Source: Nitrospira sp.
GTDB taxonomy: Bacteria > Nitrospirota > Thermodesulfovibrionia > Thermodesulfovibrionales > Dissulfurispiraceae
Length of the DNA stretch: 36,830 bases
Direction of reading: 5' to 3'
Assembly: GCA_002634385.1 (NCBI GenBank)
Contig: NSJL01000035.1
Coordinates: 1 to 36,830, forward strand
Part shown: positions 22,660-30,542 of the stretch, piece by piece
Numbering within the stretch: the stretch's first letter is position 1
How the letters are laid out: each line of letters starts with the position of its first letter
Program-made: the position numbers and the translations under genes
The notes under the pieces: generated by a model
Database searches by the model: none
Told to the model about the DNA's origin: nothing
Seen by the model: the letters and a program-made list of their open reading frames with translations, nothing else

Positions 22660-23982
22660 ATGCGCATTCTTCTCGTACAGACACCCTCCGTGGAGGGGCC
22701 TTCCCAGGAACGGGTGTATCCCATAGGAATCGTCACTCTGGCAGGGCGCCTGAGGAACAGGGGACACGACCTGATGCTCCTCGACATGAACGTCGAACAG
22801 GACCCCTTCGGCACCCTGAAGGAGAGACTCCTGGAATTCCATCCCGAAGTGGTGGGAGTCTCCCTGCGGAATATCGATCCCCTGGGGAACAAAACCGCAT
22901 CCCTGGTCCCCTCCTTCTTTGTCGCGGTCCGGATGATCTCTTCTCTCCTGCCCCGGGCGAGCATCATCGCGGGGGGGACCGGCTTTTCCCTCTTCCCCGA
23001 ACGCCTGATGCGGGAGCTGCCGGAGATCCGTTACGGGTTCGTCGGAGAGGCCGAAATCTCCTTTCCGCTCCTCCTCTCCTCCCTGGACAATCCGCCCCGG
23101 CTGAAAGGGCTCTGCTGGAGGAAAGGCGGCACCATCAGGATGGCGCCCCCCTCGCGCGATTTCGATATGAACCTGTATCTTCCCCCCGACAGGAGCCTGC
23201 TCGACCCCTCCCGCTATCTTTCCCTCAATTCCTATGTCCCGGCCATCGGGATCGAGACCAAGCGCGGCTGCCCCTTCGGATGCTCCTATTGCGTCTACCC
23301 GAAACTGCAGGGGAGAAAGATGCGCTGCCGTCCGGCGGCGGCGGTGGTGAACGAGATGGAGGCCCTGCACAAGGAATACGGGATCGAAAGCTTTCATTTC
23401 ACCGATCCGGTCCTGAATATTCCCCGGGGACACCTGGAGGAGATCTGCAGGGAAATCCTCCGGAGAAAACTGAAGGTACGGTGGGACGGGTTCATGAGAG
23501 AGGACCAGTTGAACGAGCAGAACGTCGCCCTCTACGAGAAGGCGGGGTGCGAGTGCTTCTCCTTCTCCCCCGACGGTCTTTGCAGCGAGGCGCTCAAGAC
23601 GCTGGGAAAGAAGATGAAAGAGACGGACGTCCTGAAGGCGGCGGAGCTTGTCGCGCGCACCGATGTGCTCAGCGTATATCACTTCATGGTGAACGTGCCG
23701 GGGGAGACCACGGAGACCGTGGAGAAGGGGGCGCGCCTCCTGGACCGCATCTACGAGCTGCACAGCGGGAAAAGGAACCTGGGCACGGTGGTGCTGAACA
23801 ATATCCGCATCCTGCCCGGGACCCCCCTCGAAGCGCAAGCGCGGGAACAGGGAGTGCTCAGGCCCGGGGCCGACCTCCTCTACCCGACCTACTACAACCC
23901 GCCGCCCTTCGAGACGCTGCGGTACCGGCTGGAAACGATGCATTTCTGTAAAAATACTTTCATGTGGCAGGAGATTCAATGA
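22660..23982 (+). CDS. bzaD: BzaD-like B12-binding radical SAM methyltransferase
   Basis: A 440-residue class B radical SAM protein. An N-terminal cobalamin-binding Rossmann domain (MRILLVQTPS..., GGTGFSLFPE, about residues 1-140) is followed by a radical SAM barrel with CX3CX2C at C204, C208 and C211 (GCPFGCSYC). It starts six bases after the bzaC candidate and overlaps the next gene by four bases. In the anaerobic lower-ligand pathway, BzaD adds a carbon-bound methyl to 5-methoxybenzimidazole. That role is inferred from position between BzaC- and BzaE-like genes under a cobalamin riboswitch. Other B12 radical SAM methylases would look similar by eye. Confidence 0.7.
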   Translation: MRILLVQTPSVEGPSQERVYPIGIVTLAGRLRNRGHDLMLLDMNVEQDPFGTLKERLLEFHPEVVGVSLRNIDPLGNKTASLVPSFFVAVRMISSLLPRASIIAGGTGFSLFPERLMRELPEIRYGFVGEAEISFPLLLSSLDNPPRLKGLCWRKGGTIRMAPPSRDFDMNLYLPPDRSLLDPSRYLSLNSYVPAIGIETKRGCPFGCSYCVYPKLQGRKMRCRPAAAVVNEMEALHKEYGIESFHFTDPVLNIPRGHLEEICREILRRKLKVRWDGFMREDQLNEQNVALYEKAGCECFSFSPDGLCSEALKTLGKKMKETDVLKAAELVARTDVLSVYHFMVNVPGETTETVEKGARLLDRIYELHSGKRNLGTVVLNNIRILPGTPLEAQAREQGVLRPGADLLYPTYYNPPPFETLRYRLETMHFCKNTFMWQEIQ

Positions 23983-25493
23983 AGATACTCTTACTGGAGC
24001 ACCCCCGGAGCATCAACCCGGAACGCTGTAACGACATCGCCAACACCCCCCTCTCCTCATGCCTCCTGAGCGGCTACGCCGCAGGCATGCTGCGCAGCAG
24101 GGGCCATGAGGTGGAGATCGTCGAAGGGTTCCTGGACAGGCTCACCTATCCCGAGATCACGGAGAGGGTCCGTGCATTGCGCCCCTCCCTTCTCGGCGTG
24201 CACATGGTTTACCACTGGGAGCGGAATTCCGCCCTCTTCCATTTCCTCGAACAGATGAAGGGAGAGCTCGGCCTCTCCGTCATCGCGTACGGCTTTTATC
24301 CCACCATCGCCTTCGAGGAGGTCCTGAAGGAATGTCCTGCCGTCGATGCGGTCATCCTCGGGGAGCCGGAGATGACCTTCGCCGGACTGGCGGAGATCGT
24401 TGCGGGCAGGGGGAACCCGCTTGCCCTGAAGGGGACCGCTGCACGGGATGACTCCGGGAACGTCCGCTGGCAGCCGGGAGAGCTCGTGGAGGACCTCGAT
24501 TCCCTCCCCTTCCCCGTACGCACGGAGGGCTTGTACCGCATCCCCGAAGTGAATATCCAGGGGAGCCGAGGGTGCTATGGGAAATGCACCTTCTGCTATA
24601 TCAACCCCTTCTACGGAAAGGGCTCCCTCTGGCGGAGCAGAAGCCCCGAGAATATCATCGCCGAGATCGATTCGGTTATCGAAGCAAAGGGAAGAAAGGA
24701 CTTTTATTTCACCGATCCCAACTTCTTCGGCCCGGGGAAGAGGGGGCAGGAGCGCACGCTCCGCATCGCCTCGCTCCTGAAGGAGCGCCGCCTGCACTTC
24801 GGGATAGAGGGCAGGGTCAACGATATTCACGACGAAACCATCGGTGCGCTGGTGGAGGCAGGACTGCGGCATATCCTCATCGGCCTCGAGAGCGGCAAGG
24901 ACGATTCGCTGATGCGCTTGAACAAAATGACCACAGTGGCGCAGAACGAGAATGCCCTCGCCATCCTCCGCCGGCACGGGATCGAGCCGAACGTGGGATT
25001 CATCATGTTCGAGCCCGAATCCACGCTGCACGATATACGCACGAATTTCGAGTTCCTCAGGCGGAACGATCTGTTGAAGAACCTGCCCATCACCGCCAAT
25101 GTCCTGTACCACCACCAGATTGTGCTGAAGGGAACCCCCGCCTACCGGCACCTCAGGGAGACGGGCAGGCTCAGAACCGAATCGGCGGCGGCATACGAGG
25201 GGACGGCGGCCTTCATACACCCGGAAGTAGCGATGCTTGCCGCCATCATGCGGCGCATCACCAATTTCCTGTTCAACCGCATGGCGGACATCTGGAGCGG
25301 AAAAGTAATCGAGCCCGTCGGCGCACGGCAGCGGTATGAGAAGGTGAACCGTCTGCTGGTGGAGACCTTCGAGAACATGCTGCTGGTGCTGGAGTCGGGA
25401 GTGATGCCGAACGAAGGAGAGGCGGACGTGGTGGTAAAGAATACCGAGAGGGAAATGGACGGCATTCTGAAAGGAAAGGAGGTGCATGCATAG
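23979..25493 (+). CDS. bzaE: BzaE-like B12-binding radical SAM enzyme
   Basis: A 504-residue B12-binding radical SAM protein. Its start overlaps the bzaD candidate stop (ATGA). The N-terminal B12 domain (MKILLLEHPRS..., GEPEMTFAGL) is followed by CX3CX2C at C199, C203 and C206 (GCYGKCTFC), then GLESGKDDSLMRLNK in the barrel and a C-terminal helical extension. BzaE converts the methoxy-methyl intermediate to 5,6-dimethylbenzimidazole. The assignment rests on operon order (C-D-E) and family. The operon ends here; a hairpin and a new promoter follow. Confidence 0.7.
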   Translation: MKILLLEHPRSINPERCNDIANTPLSSCLLSGYAAGMLRSRGHEVEIVEGFLDRLTYPEITERVRALRPSLLGVHMVYHWERNSALFHFLEQMKGELGLSVIAYGFYPTIAFEEVLKECPAVDAVILGEPEMTFAGLAEIVAGRGNPLALKGTAARDDSGNVRWQPGELVEDLDSLPFPVRTEGLYRIPEVNIQGSRGCYGKCTFCYINPFYGKGSLWRSRSPENIIAEIDSVIEAKGRKDFYFTDPNFFGPGKRGQERTLRIASLLKERRLHFGIEGRVNDIHDETIGALVEAGLRHILIGLESGKDDSLMRLNKMTTVAQNENALAILRRHGIEPNVGFIMFEPESTLHDIRTNFEFLRRNDLLKNLPITANVLYHHQIVLKGTPAYRHLRETGRLRTESAAAYEGTAAFIHPEVAMLAAIMRRITNFLFNRMADIWSGKVIEPVGARQRYEKVNRLLVETFENMLLVLESGVMPNEGEADVVVKNTEREMDGILKGKEVHA

Positions 25494-25518
25494 GACGTCC
25501 GGCAAACGCCGCTGGAAG

Positions 25519-25560
25519 CCCGGGAAAGGGGCGGAATATTTTTTTATTGACTTTCCCGGG
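25519..25560 (+). terminator. Hairpin overlapping the next promoter
   Basis: CCCGGGAAAG (25519-25528) pairs perfectly with CTTTCCCGGG (25551-25560); the loop contains T7. It follows the bzaE candidate and overlaps the -35 box TTGACT of the following promoter. It may end the bzaCDE transcript, although the T-run is in the loop rather than after the stem. Confidence 0.5.
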
Positions 25561-25577
25561 AGAAATTCGGATACAAT
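25547..25577 (+). promoter_or_regulatory. Promoter for the second riboswitch operon
   Basis: TTGACT (25547-25552) and TACAAT (25572-25577) are 19 bases apart, slightly long, just before the second cobalamin riboswitch. Confidence 0.5.
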
Positions 25578-25581
25578 AAGC

Positions 25582-25770
25582 TACCTTAGGTGCCGAAAGG
25601 CTTAATAGGGAATCCCGCGCAGGTAGCAGGGTGTGTATACAAACCCCTGGCACCGAATCGGGAGCGGTCCCGCCGCTGTAACCGGGGACGAACGCCGACT
25701 GAGCCACTGGGGAGATAATCCTGGGAAGGCCGGCGAGTAGGATGAACCGGAAGCCAGAAGACCTGCCTAA
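25582..25770 (+). ncRNA. Cobalamin riboswitch aptamer 2
   Basis: It is nearly identical to riboswitch 1 across the conserved core, including the B12 box and the closing AGCCAGAAGACCTGCC. The differences are concentrated in one peripheral stem (around TGTGTATACAAACCCCTGG). It is followed by an expression platform ending at 25936 and controls the bzaF-cob operon. Confidence 0.96.
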
Positions 25771-25904
25771 AACAGTTCATCGCTGAGGGCGAGCAGTGCA
25801 TGGCAAAAAAATAAAATACAGACCATGTGCTGTCAGCCGCAGGTCATGAGCTTAGGAACCTTCTCGCGGATGGAAGGAATGAGGATGAAGTGAACCAGGG
25901 TGCA

Positions 25905-25936
25905 ATCCTCAAGGCATTTTGCCTTGGGGATTTTTT
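25905..25936 (+). terminator. Riboswitch 2 expression-platform terminator
   Basis: ATCCTCAAGGCA pairs with TGCCTTGGGGAT (one G-T pair), followed by T6. Unlike the first copy, a separate strong AAAGGAGG site (25943-25950) follows it, so control here looks purely transcriptional. Confidence 0.88.
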
Positions 25937-25955
25937 ATTTTCAAAGGAGGAAGAC

Positions 25956-27257
25956 ATGACACAGTTGGAGAGAGCAGCAAAGGGAGAGATTACCGCCGAG
26001 ATCAGGGCGGTAGCCGAAAGTGAAGGGATTGATCCCGAAATCGTCCGGGATCATGTGGCAAAAGGGAAGGTCGTCATCCCGGCAAACAAGAACAGGACAA
26101 AAAAGCTCACCGGTATCGGAAAGGGACTGCGTACCAAGATAAACGCGTCCATCGGGTCGTCCACCGATATCGCCGATATCAAGATGGAAGTGGAGAAGGC
26201 CGTCGTCGCGGAGAAGTACGGCGCGGACACCCTGATGGACCTGAGCGTCGGCGGCGACATCTACGGCATCAGGAAAGCGGTTCTGGACGCCATCAGCCTC
26301 CCGGTGGGCACGGTGCCCCTCTACGAGGCCTTCGCCCTCGCCATCGAGAAGTACGGCGCCGCGGTCAACATGCCCGCCGAACTCCTTTTCGAGATCACCG
26401 AAAAGCAGTGCGCCGAGGGAGTTGGCTTCATGGCGATCCATTGCGGCATCAACAGGAAGACCGTGGAGATGCTCCGGAAGCAGCACTACCGCTACGGGGG
26501 GCTCGTTTCCAAGGGCGGCTCCTACATGGTCGCCTGGATGGAGCACAACAACAAGGAGAACCCCCTGTACGAGCACTACGACAGGGTGGTCGAGATCATG
26601 AAGAAATACGACGCCGTCCTGAGCCTCGGAAACGGGTTCCGCGCGGGAGCCATCCACGACGCCACCGACCGGGTGCAGATCCAGGAACTGCTGATCAACT
26701 GCGAGCTCGCGGAAGTGGGCAGGGAAATGGGATGTCAGACCATGGTGGAAGGCCCCGGGCATGTTCCCATCAATGAGATCGAGGCGAACATCATCATGGA
26801 GAAGAAGATGAGCGGCGAGTCCCCGTTCTACATGCTGGGCCCCATCACCACGGATGTCGCCCCCGGCTACGACCATATCACCGCGGCCATCGGCGCTTCC
26901 CTCTCCTCTGCCTTCGGCGCGGATTTCATCTGCTATGTGACCCCGTCGGAGCACCTGGGGCTGCCCTTCCCCGAAGACGTCAGGGAGGGGGTCATCGCCT
27001 CGAAGATCGCGGCCCATATCGGCGACATGATCAAATACAAGGACAACCAGAAGGACAAACTGATGTCCAAGGCCAGGAGGGACATGCAGTGGCAGCAGCA
27101 GTTCGAACTCTGCATCGACCCGGAAAGGGCAAGGGAGATCAAGGCGAAGAGGGGCAACGGCAGCGACCACTCCTGCACCATGTGCGGGAAGTTCTGCGCC
27201 AATGACATCCTGAAGGACATGTTCCGGAAGGACATGATCGGGTCCGACAAGGAATAA
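25956..27257 (+). CDS. bzaF: ThiC-family enzyme, probable BzaF (5-hydroxybenzimidazole synthase)
   Basis: A 433-residue ThiC-family radical SAM protein. The C-terminal cluster motif is C407-x2-C410-x3-C414 (CTMCGKFC), one residue shorter than the CX2CX4C of E. coli-type ThiC. Core motifs GVGFMAIHCGINR, EGPGHVP and LGPITTDVAPGYDH are present. ThiC and BzaF both use aminoimidazole ribotide; ThiC makes the thiamin pyrimidine, BzaF makes 5-hydroxybenzimidazole. A cobalamin rather than TPP riboswitch, bza-like genes upstream, and cobU/cobT/cobS downstream favour BzaF. The start is ATG 25956 behind AAAGGAGG. True ThiC cannot be excluded without phylogeny. Confidence 0.78.
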   Translation: MTQLERAAKGEITAEIRAVAESEGIDPEIVRDHVAKGKVVIPANKNRTKKLTGIGKGLRTKINASIGSSTDIADIKMEVEKAVVAEKYGADTLMDLSVGGDIYGIRKAVLDAISLPVGTVPLYEAFALAIEKYGAAVNMPAELLFEITEKQCAEGVGFMAIHCGINRKTVEMLRKQHYRYGGLVSKGGSYMVAWMEHNNKENPLYEHYDRVVEIMKKYDAVLSLGNGFRAGAIHDATDRVQIQELLINCELAEVGREMGCQTMVEGPGHVPINEIEANIIMEKKMSGESPFYMLGPITTDVAPGYDHITAAIGASLSSAFGADFICYVTPSEHLGLPFPEDVREGVIASKIAAHIGDMIKYKDNQKDKLMSKARRDMQWQQQFELCIDPERAREIKAKRGNGSDHSCTMCGKFCANDILKDMFRKDMIGSDKE

Positions 27258-27778
27258 TGGCGGAAAAGAGAGGAAAGATCGTTTTCGTGATCGGGGGGGC
27301 AAAGAGCGGCAAGAGCGGCTTTGCCCTCCGGAGCGCTTCTGCATGCGAGGGAAGGAGGGCGTATCTTGCCACCGCCCAGGCCTTCGACCGCGAGATGGAG
27401 GAGCGTATTGCGCGGCATAAGGCTGAGAGGTCGGAGGAGTGGGCAGTCCATGAGGAGCCGGTGCGGATCGCCGCACTGCTGAAGGAGATTCATCCCGTGT
27501 ACGATGTGCTCCTCCTCGACTGCCTCACCCTCTGGATCTCGAACCTCCTGCTCGGCGAAAGGGATATCGAGGCGGAGACCGGGGCTTTTCTGGAAGCGGT
27601 CTCCGCCTGCAGTGCCACCCTGTTCATCGTTTCCAACGAGGTGGGATGGGGCATCGTCCCCGACAACGCCCTGTCGCGGAAGTTCAGGGATATCGCTGGC
27701 TCGCTAAATCAGAAAATCGCCGCAGTGGCGGATGAGGTGTACCTGGTCACCGCAGGGATCCCGGTGAAGATAAAATAG
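27257..27778 (+). CDS. cobU: Adenosylcobinamide kinase / guanylyltransferase
   Basis: A 173-residue CobU. The P-loop GGAKSGKS is at 13-20; the family motifs RHKAERSEEW, DCLTLWISN and VSNEVGWGIVP are all present. It phosphorylates adenosylcobinamide and then adds GMP, making the GDP-cobinamide that CobS joins to the activated lower ligand. Its ATG shares a base with the bzaF candidate stop (TAATG), so the two are coupled. Slightly short but complete. Confidence 0.96.
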   Translation: MAEKRGKIVFVIGGAKSGKSGFALRSASACEGRRAYLATAQAFDREMEERIARHKAERSEEWAVHEEPVRIAALLKEIHPVYDVLLLDCLTLWISNLLLGERDIEAETGAFLEAVSACSATLFIVSNEVGWGIVPDNALSRKFRDIAGSLNQKIAAVADEVYLVTAGIPVKIK

Positions 27779-27831
27779 CCACGACACCGGGAGGTGCTAG
27801 TGTGGTGTTTCAGAAATAACAGCAACAAGTC

Positions 27832-27908
27832 TGTCATTGCGAAGGGCCGTATCCTGAAGCAATCTCGTTGTTAAGAAGAGAGATTGCCGCGCTCCGCTCG
27901 CAATGACA
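27832..27908. repeat. MITE/REP-like element between cobU and cobT
   Basis: Terminal inverted repeats TGTCATTGCGA (27832-27842) and TCGCAATGACA (27898-27908) flank an inner pair GCAATCTC (27859-27866) / GAGATTGC (27880-27887). The TCATTGCGA...GAAGCAATCTC pattern is a widespread bacterial small repeat. It splits cobU from cobT without breaking either gene and would fold in the operon mRNA. Confidence 0.8.
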
Positions 27909-27948
27909 AAGAGTGAGAACTTTTGAAACTCCACCCTAGGAGGTATCC

Positions 27949-29010
27949 ATGGAGTTACTGAAAAGCACAGCGGAAAGCATAAAGAGAATCGATGAGGGAT
28001 TCTATACCGTCGCCCAGAAGCGCCTCGACAACCTCACCAAGCCCCCCGGAAGCCTCGGCAGACTCGAGGAGTTCGCGCGGAAGCTTGTCGCCATAACGGA
28101 AAACAAGAGCCCGATGCTGGACAAGAAGGTCGTCTTCACCTTCGCCGGAGACCACGGTATTACCGAAGAGGGGGTATCGGCCTATCCCCGGGAAGTGACG
28201 CAGCAGATGGTGCTGAACTTCCTCAGGGGCGGTGCGGGGATCAACGTGCTGGCACGGCATGCAGGGGCCGAAGTGATCGTGGTGGATATCGGTGTCGATC
28301 ACGATTTCGGGGAACTCGACGGCCTGGTGGTCATGAAAGCCGTGCGGGGAACGAAGAATTTTGCCAAGGGTCCCGCCATGTCGAGGGAAGAGGCGGTCCG
28401 CTGCATCGAAGTGGGGATCACCCTTGCCGACGGGTACGCAAAAAAGGGGTATAAGATATTCGGCACCGGGGAAATGGGAATCGGCAACACCACCCCCTCC
28501 AGCGCCATCGCCGCTGTTCTCACCGGCATGTCCGTTGCCGAGGTCACCGGCAAAGGCACTGGGATCTCCGATGCGTCGCTGATGAATAAAATAAAGGTGA
28601 TCGAACAAGGGATTCAATTGAACAGCCCCGATCCGTCCGACGCCCTCGACGTGCTGGCGAAAGTGGGTGGGGCCGAGATCGGGGGCATCGCAGGACTGAT
28701 CCTGGGCGCCGCCGCACGGAAGCTTCCCGTGATCATCGACGGGTTCATCTCCACGGCAGGGGCGCTCATCGCCTACTGTCTCGAGCCAAAAACAAGGGAT
28801 TACCTGTTCGCTGCCCACCGGTCGGTGGAAGTGGGCCACAAGGCCATGCTCGATAAGATGGGTCTGCACCCTATCCTCGATCTCAATATGCGACTCGGGG
28901 AGGGGACCGGAGCGGCTCTCGCCATACTGCTTATCGAGGCCGGGCTGAAAATTTACCGGGAAATGGCGACCTTCGGCGAAGCCGGGGTATCGGACGAGAT
29001 CATCAATTAA
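27949..29010 (+). CDS. cobT: Nicotinate-nucleotide:benzimidazole phosphoribosyltransferase
   Basis: A 353-residue Cob[10 protein letters not shown] is at 32-40, [14 protein letters not shown] in the middle and [11 protein letters not shown] near the end, where E318 matches the catalytic base (E317 in Salmonella). It transfers phosphoribose from nicotinate mononucleotide to the lower-ligand base, giving alpha-ribazole phosphate. With the bza genes nearby, the base is expected to be 5,6-dimethylbenzimidazole or a pathway intermediate. An AGGAGG site precedes the ATG. It abuts cobS with no spacer. Confidence 0.97.
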   Translation: MELLKSTAESIKRIDEGFYTVAQKRLDNLTKPPGSLGRLEEFARKLVAITENKSPMLDKKVVFTFAGDHGITEEGVSAYPREVTQQMVLNFLRGGAGINVLARHAGAEVIVVDIGVDHDFGELDGLVVMKAVRGTKNFAKGPAMSREEAVRCIEVGITLADGYAKKGYKIFGTGEMGIGNTTPSSAIAAVLTGMSVAEVTGKGTGISDASLMNKIKVIEQGIQLNSPDPSDALDVLAKVGGAEIGGIAGLILGAAARKLPVIIDGFISTAGALIAYCLEPKTRDYLFAAHRSVEVGHKAMLDKMGLHPILDLNMRLGEGTGAALAILLIEAGLKIYREMATFGEAGVSDEIIN

Positions 29011-29823
29011 ATGAAACAGATGCTCCTTGCCATACAGTTCCTCACCATCATCCCGGTCAGGGTGAAGGGCACTCTGACCGAACGGGAGCTGGCGGGCGCC
29101 ACCTCCTTCTTCCCCTTTGCGGGAGCCCTCCAGGGCCTCCTGATGGCGCTGACCGCCGTGGCGGCGACGGAGCTTTTTTCGGTGGAGGTGGCCTGCGGCT
29201 TCGTCATCCTCGCCCTCCTCCTCTCCAACGGGGGGTTCGATATGGACGGCCTGATGGACAGCTTCGATGCGCTGGCCGTCAAATCCACCGGCAACCCCGG
29301 GCGCGACAGGGAAAAGCGGCTTTCGGTGATGAAGGACAGTACGGTGGGCGCTACCGGGGCGATGGCCCTGGGTATGGCGCTCCTGTTGAAATTCGTCCTG
29401 CTCCTCCATCTCTTCCGCACCTTCTCCCTGCCCACAATCCTCTGTATCCTTCTCCTTCTTCCGGTCCTCTCGAAATGGGTGACGGTCCCTGCCATGTACC
29501 ATGGAACATCGGCGCGCAGGGAGGGACTCGGAAAGATTTTCGTGGAAAACACCCGTGTAAAAGACATCGCTGTTTCGTCTCTCTTTCTGCTCCTTCTGTA
29601 TTTGATTATTCTGAAAGTGCATCTTTATAATGAATATAAAATGGGGGGAATCACGCTTTTTTGCTTCCTTTTCCTTTTCGGATACCTGCTCGCGCTCCTC
29701 ACAGCATGGTTTACCCGTATGAAGTTCGGAGGACTCACCGGAGACAACCTCGGTGCCTTGAGTGAAATCTCGGAAATACTGTTTTTAATGGTCATGCCGC
29801 TATGGTTACAACGCTCTACCTGA
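29011..29823 (+). CDS. cobS: Cobalamin synthase (cobamide-5'-phosphate synthase)
   Basis: A 270-residue polytopic membrane protein that joins GDP-cobinamide with alpha-ribazole (phosphate). LLAIQFLTIIPV at the N-terminus, the acidic NGGFDMDGLMDSFDAL and KDSTVGATGAMAL motifs and several hydrophobic segments are typical. The start codon follows the cobT stop codon immediately, and the end overlaps the phosphatase gene by 22 bases, so the three are coupled. Confidence 0.95.
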   Translation: MKQMLLAIQFLTIIPVRVKGTLTERELAGATSFFPFAGALQGLLMALTAVAATELFSVEVACGFVILALLLSNGGFDMDGLMDSFDALAVKSTGNPGRDREKRLSVMKDSTVGATGAMALGMALLLKFVLLLHLFRTFSLPTILCILLLLPVLSKWVTVPAMYHGTSARREGLGKIFVENTRVKDIAVSSLFLLLLYLIILKVHLYNEYKMGGITLFCFLFLFGYLLALLTAWFTRMKFGGLTGDNLGALSEISEILFLMVMPLWLQRST

Positions 29824-30542
29824 TACGCCACGGGGAGACGGAAGGGAGCGGGACGAAACGCTACAAGGGGAGCATCGATGTGCCCCTGTCGGAGCGGGGC
29901 GTCCGGCAGATACGGGAGGCCTCCTCCTTTATCATGGCCCATCTGAAGAACTCGTGCGCCGCTTACTACGAAAGCTATCTGCGGGATGTCCACGCGCCGG
30001 CCGGTGAAGCGGCGAAGGAGGGAACGGAAGGATCCGCGGAGACCCGCCCGGTCTTGTCGGCGGTCTACTGCTCCTCCCTCGGAAGGGCCGTGCGGAGCGC
30101 CGGGATCATTGCAGAGCCCCATGGGCTTGAGCCCGTCACCATTCCCGACCTGCGGGAGAGGAGCTTCGGCATCTGGGAAGGAATGTCCTTCACCGAGATA
30201 CGGGAGAAATACCCCGCCGAATTCGAGGCATGGGCGGAAAACCCGGTCTGCCACAGCCCTCTCAACGGGGAGAGCACCCGCGCGGTAAGCGAAAGGGTGC
30301 TCCGGGCCTTCGGGGAGATCCTCGAAAGGCACGGGGCAAAGGGGAAAAACGGAGGCCCGGGACGGGAGAATATCGCCATTATCGCCCACGGCGGGGTGAA
30401 CAGGATCCTCCTCTGCCATATAATGGGCATTCCCCTGGAGAATGTCTTCAGGATAGAGCAGGACCACGCGGCAGTCAATATCATAGAATTCTGGGAGAGA
30501 TATCCCGTAGTGAAGCTTTTGAATGGAGGTCCCCTTGGCTAA
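29802..30542 (+). CDS. cobC: Alpha-ribazole phosphatase-like histidine phosphatase
   Basis: A 246-residue member of the histidine phosphatase superfamily. The phospho-accepting His is H10 in LIRHGETEG, and the second His is H196 in IIAHGGVNR. CobC removes the phosphate from alpha-ribazole phosphate or adenosylcobalamin phosphate; the position between cobS and cobQ supports that. A polar, Glu/Gly/Ala-rich insertion around residues 50-85 (HAPAGEAAKEGTEGSAE) makes it longer than the usual roughly 200 residues. Confidence 0.88.
   Translation: MVTTLYLIRHGETEGSGTKRYKGSIDVPLSERGVRQIREASSFIMAHLKNSCAAYYESYLRDVHAPAGEAAKEGTEGSAETRPVLSAVYCSSLGRAVRSAGIIAEPHGLEPVTIPDLRERSFGIWEGMSFTEIREKYPAEFEAWAENPVCHSPLNGESTRAVSERVLRAFGEILERHGAKGKNGGPGRENIAIIAHGGVNRILLCHIMGIPLENVFRIEQDHAAVNIIEFWERYPVVKLLNGGPLG

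Noticed and set aside
22269..23951. A 560-codon forward frame across the bzaC-bzaD junction
   Set aside because: It is an out-of-phase shadow rich in Arg, Gly and Pro; the bzaC and bzaD frames carry all the motifs.
25956..27257. Housekeeping thiC for thiamin synthesis
   Set aside because: The control element is a cobalamin riboswitch, not a TPP riboswitch, and the neighbours are lower-ligand and cob genes. Not fully excluded; a phylogeny would decide.
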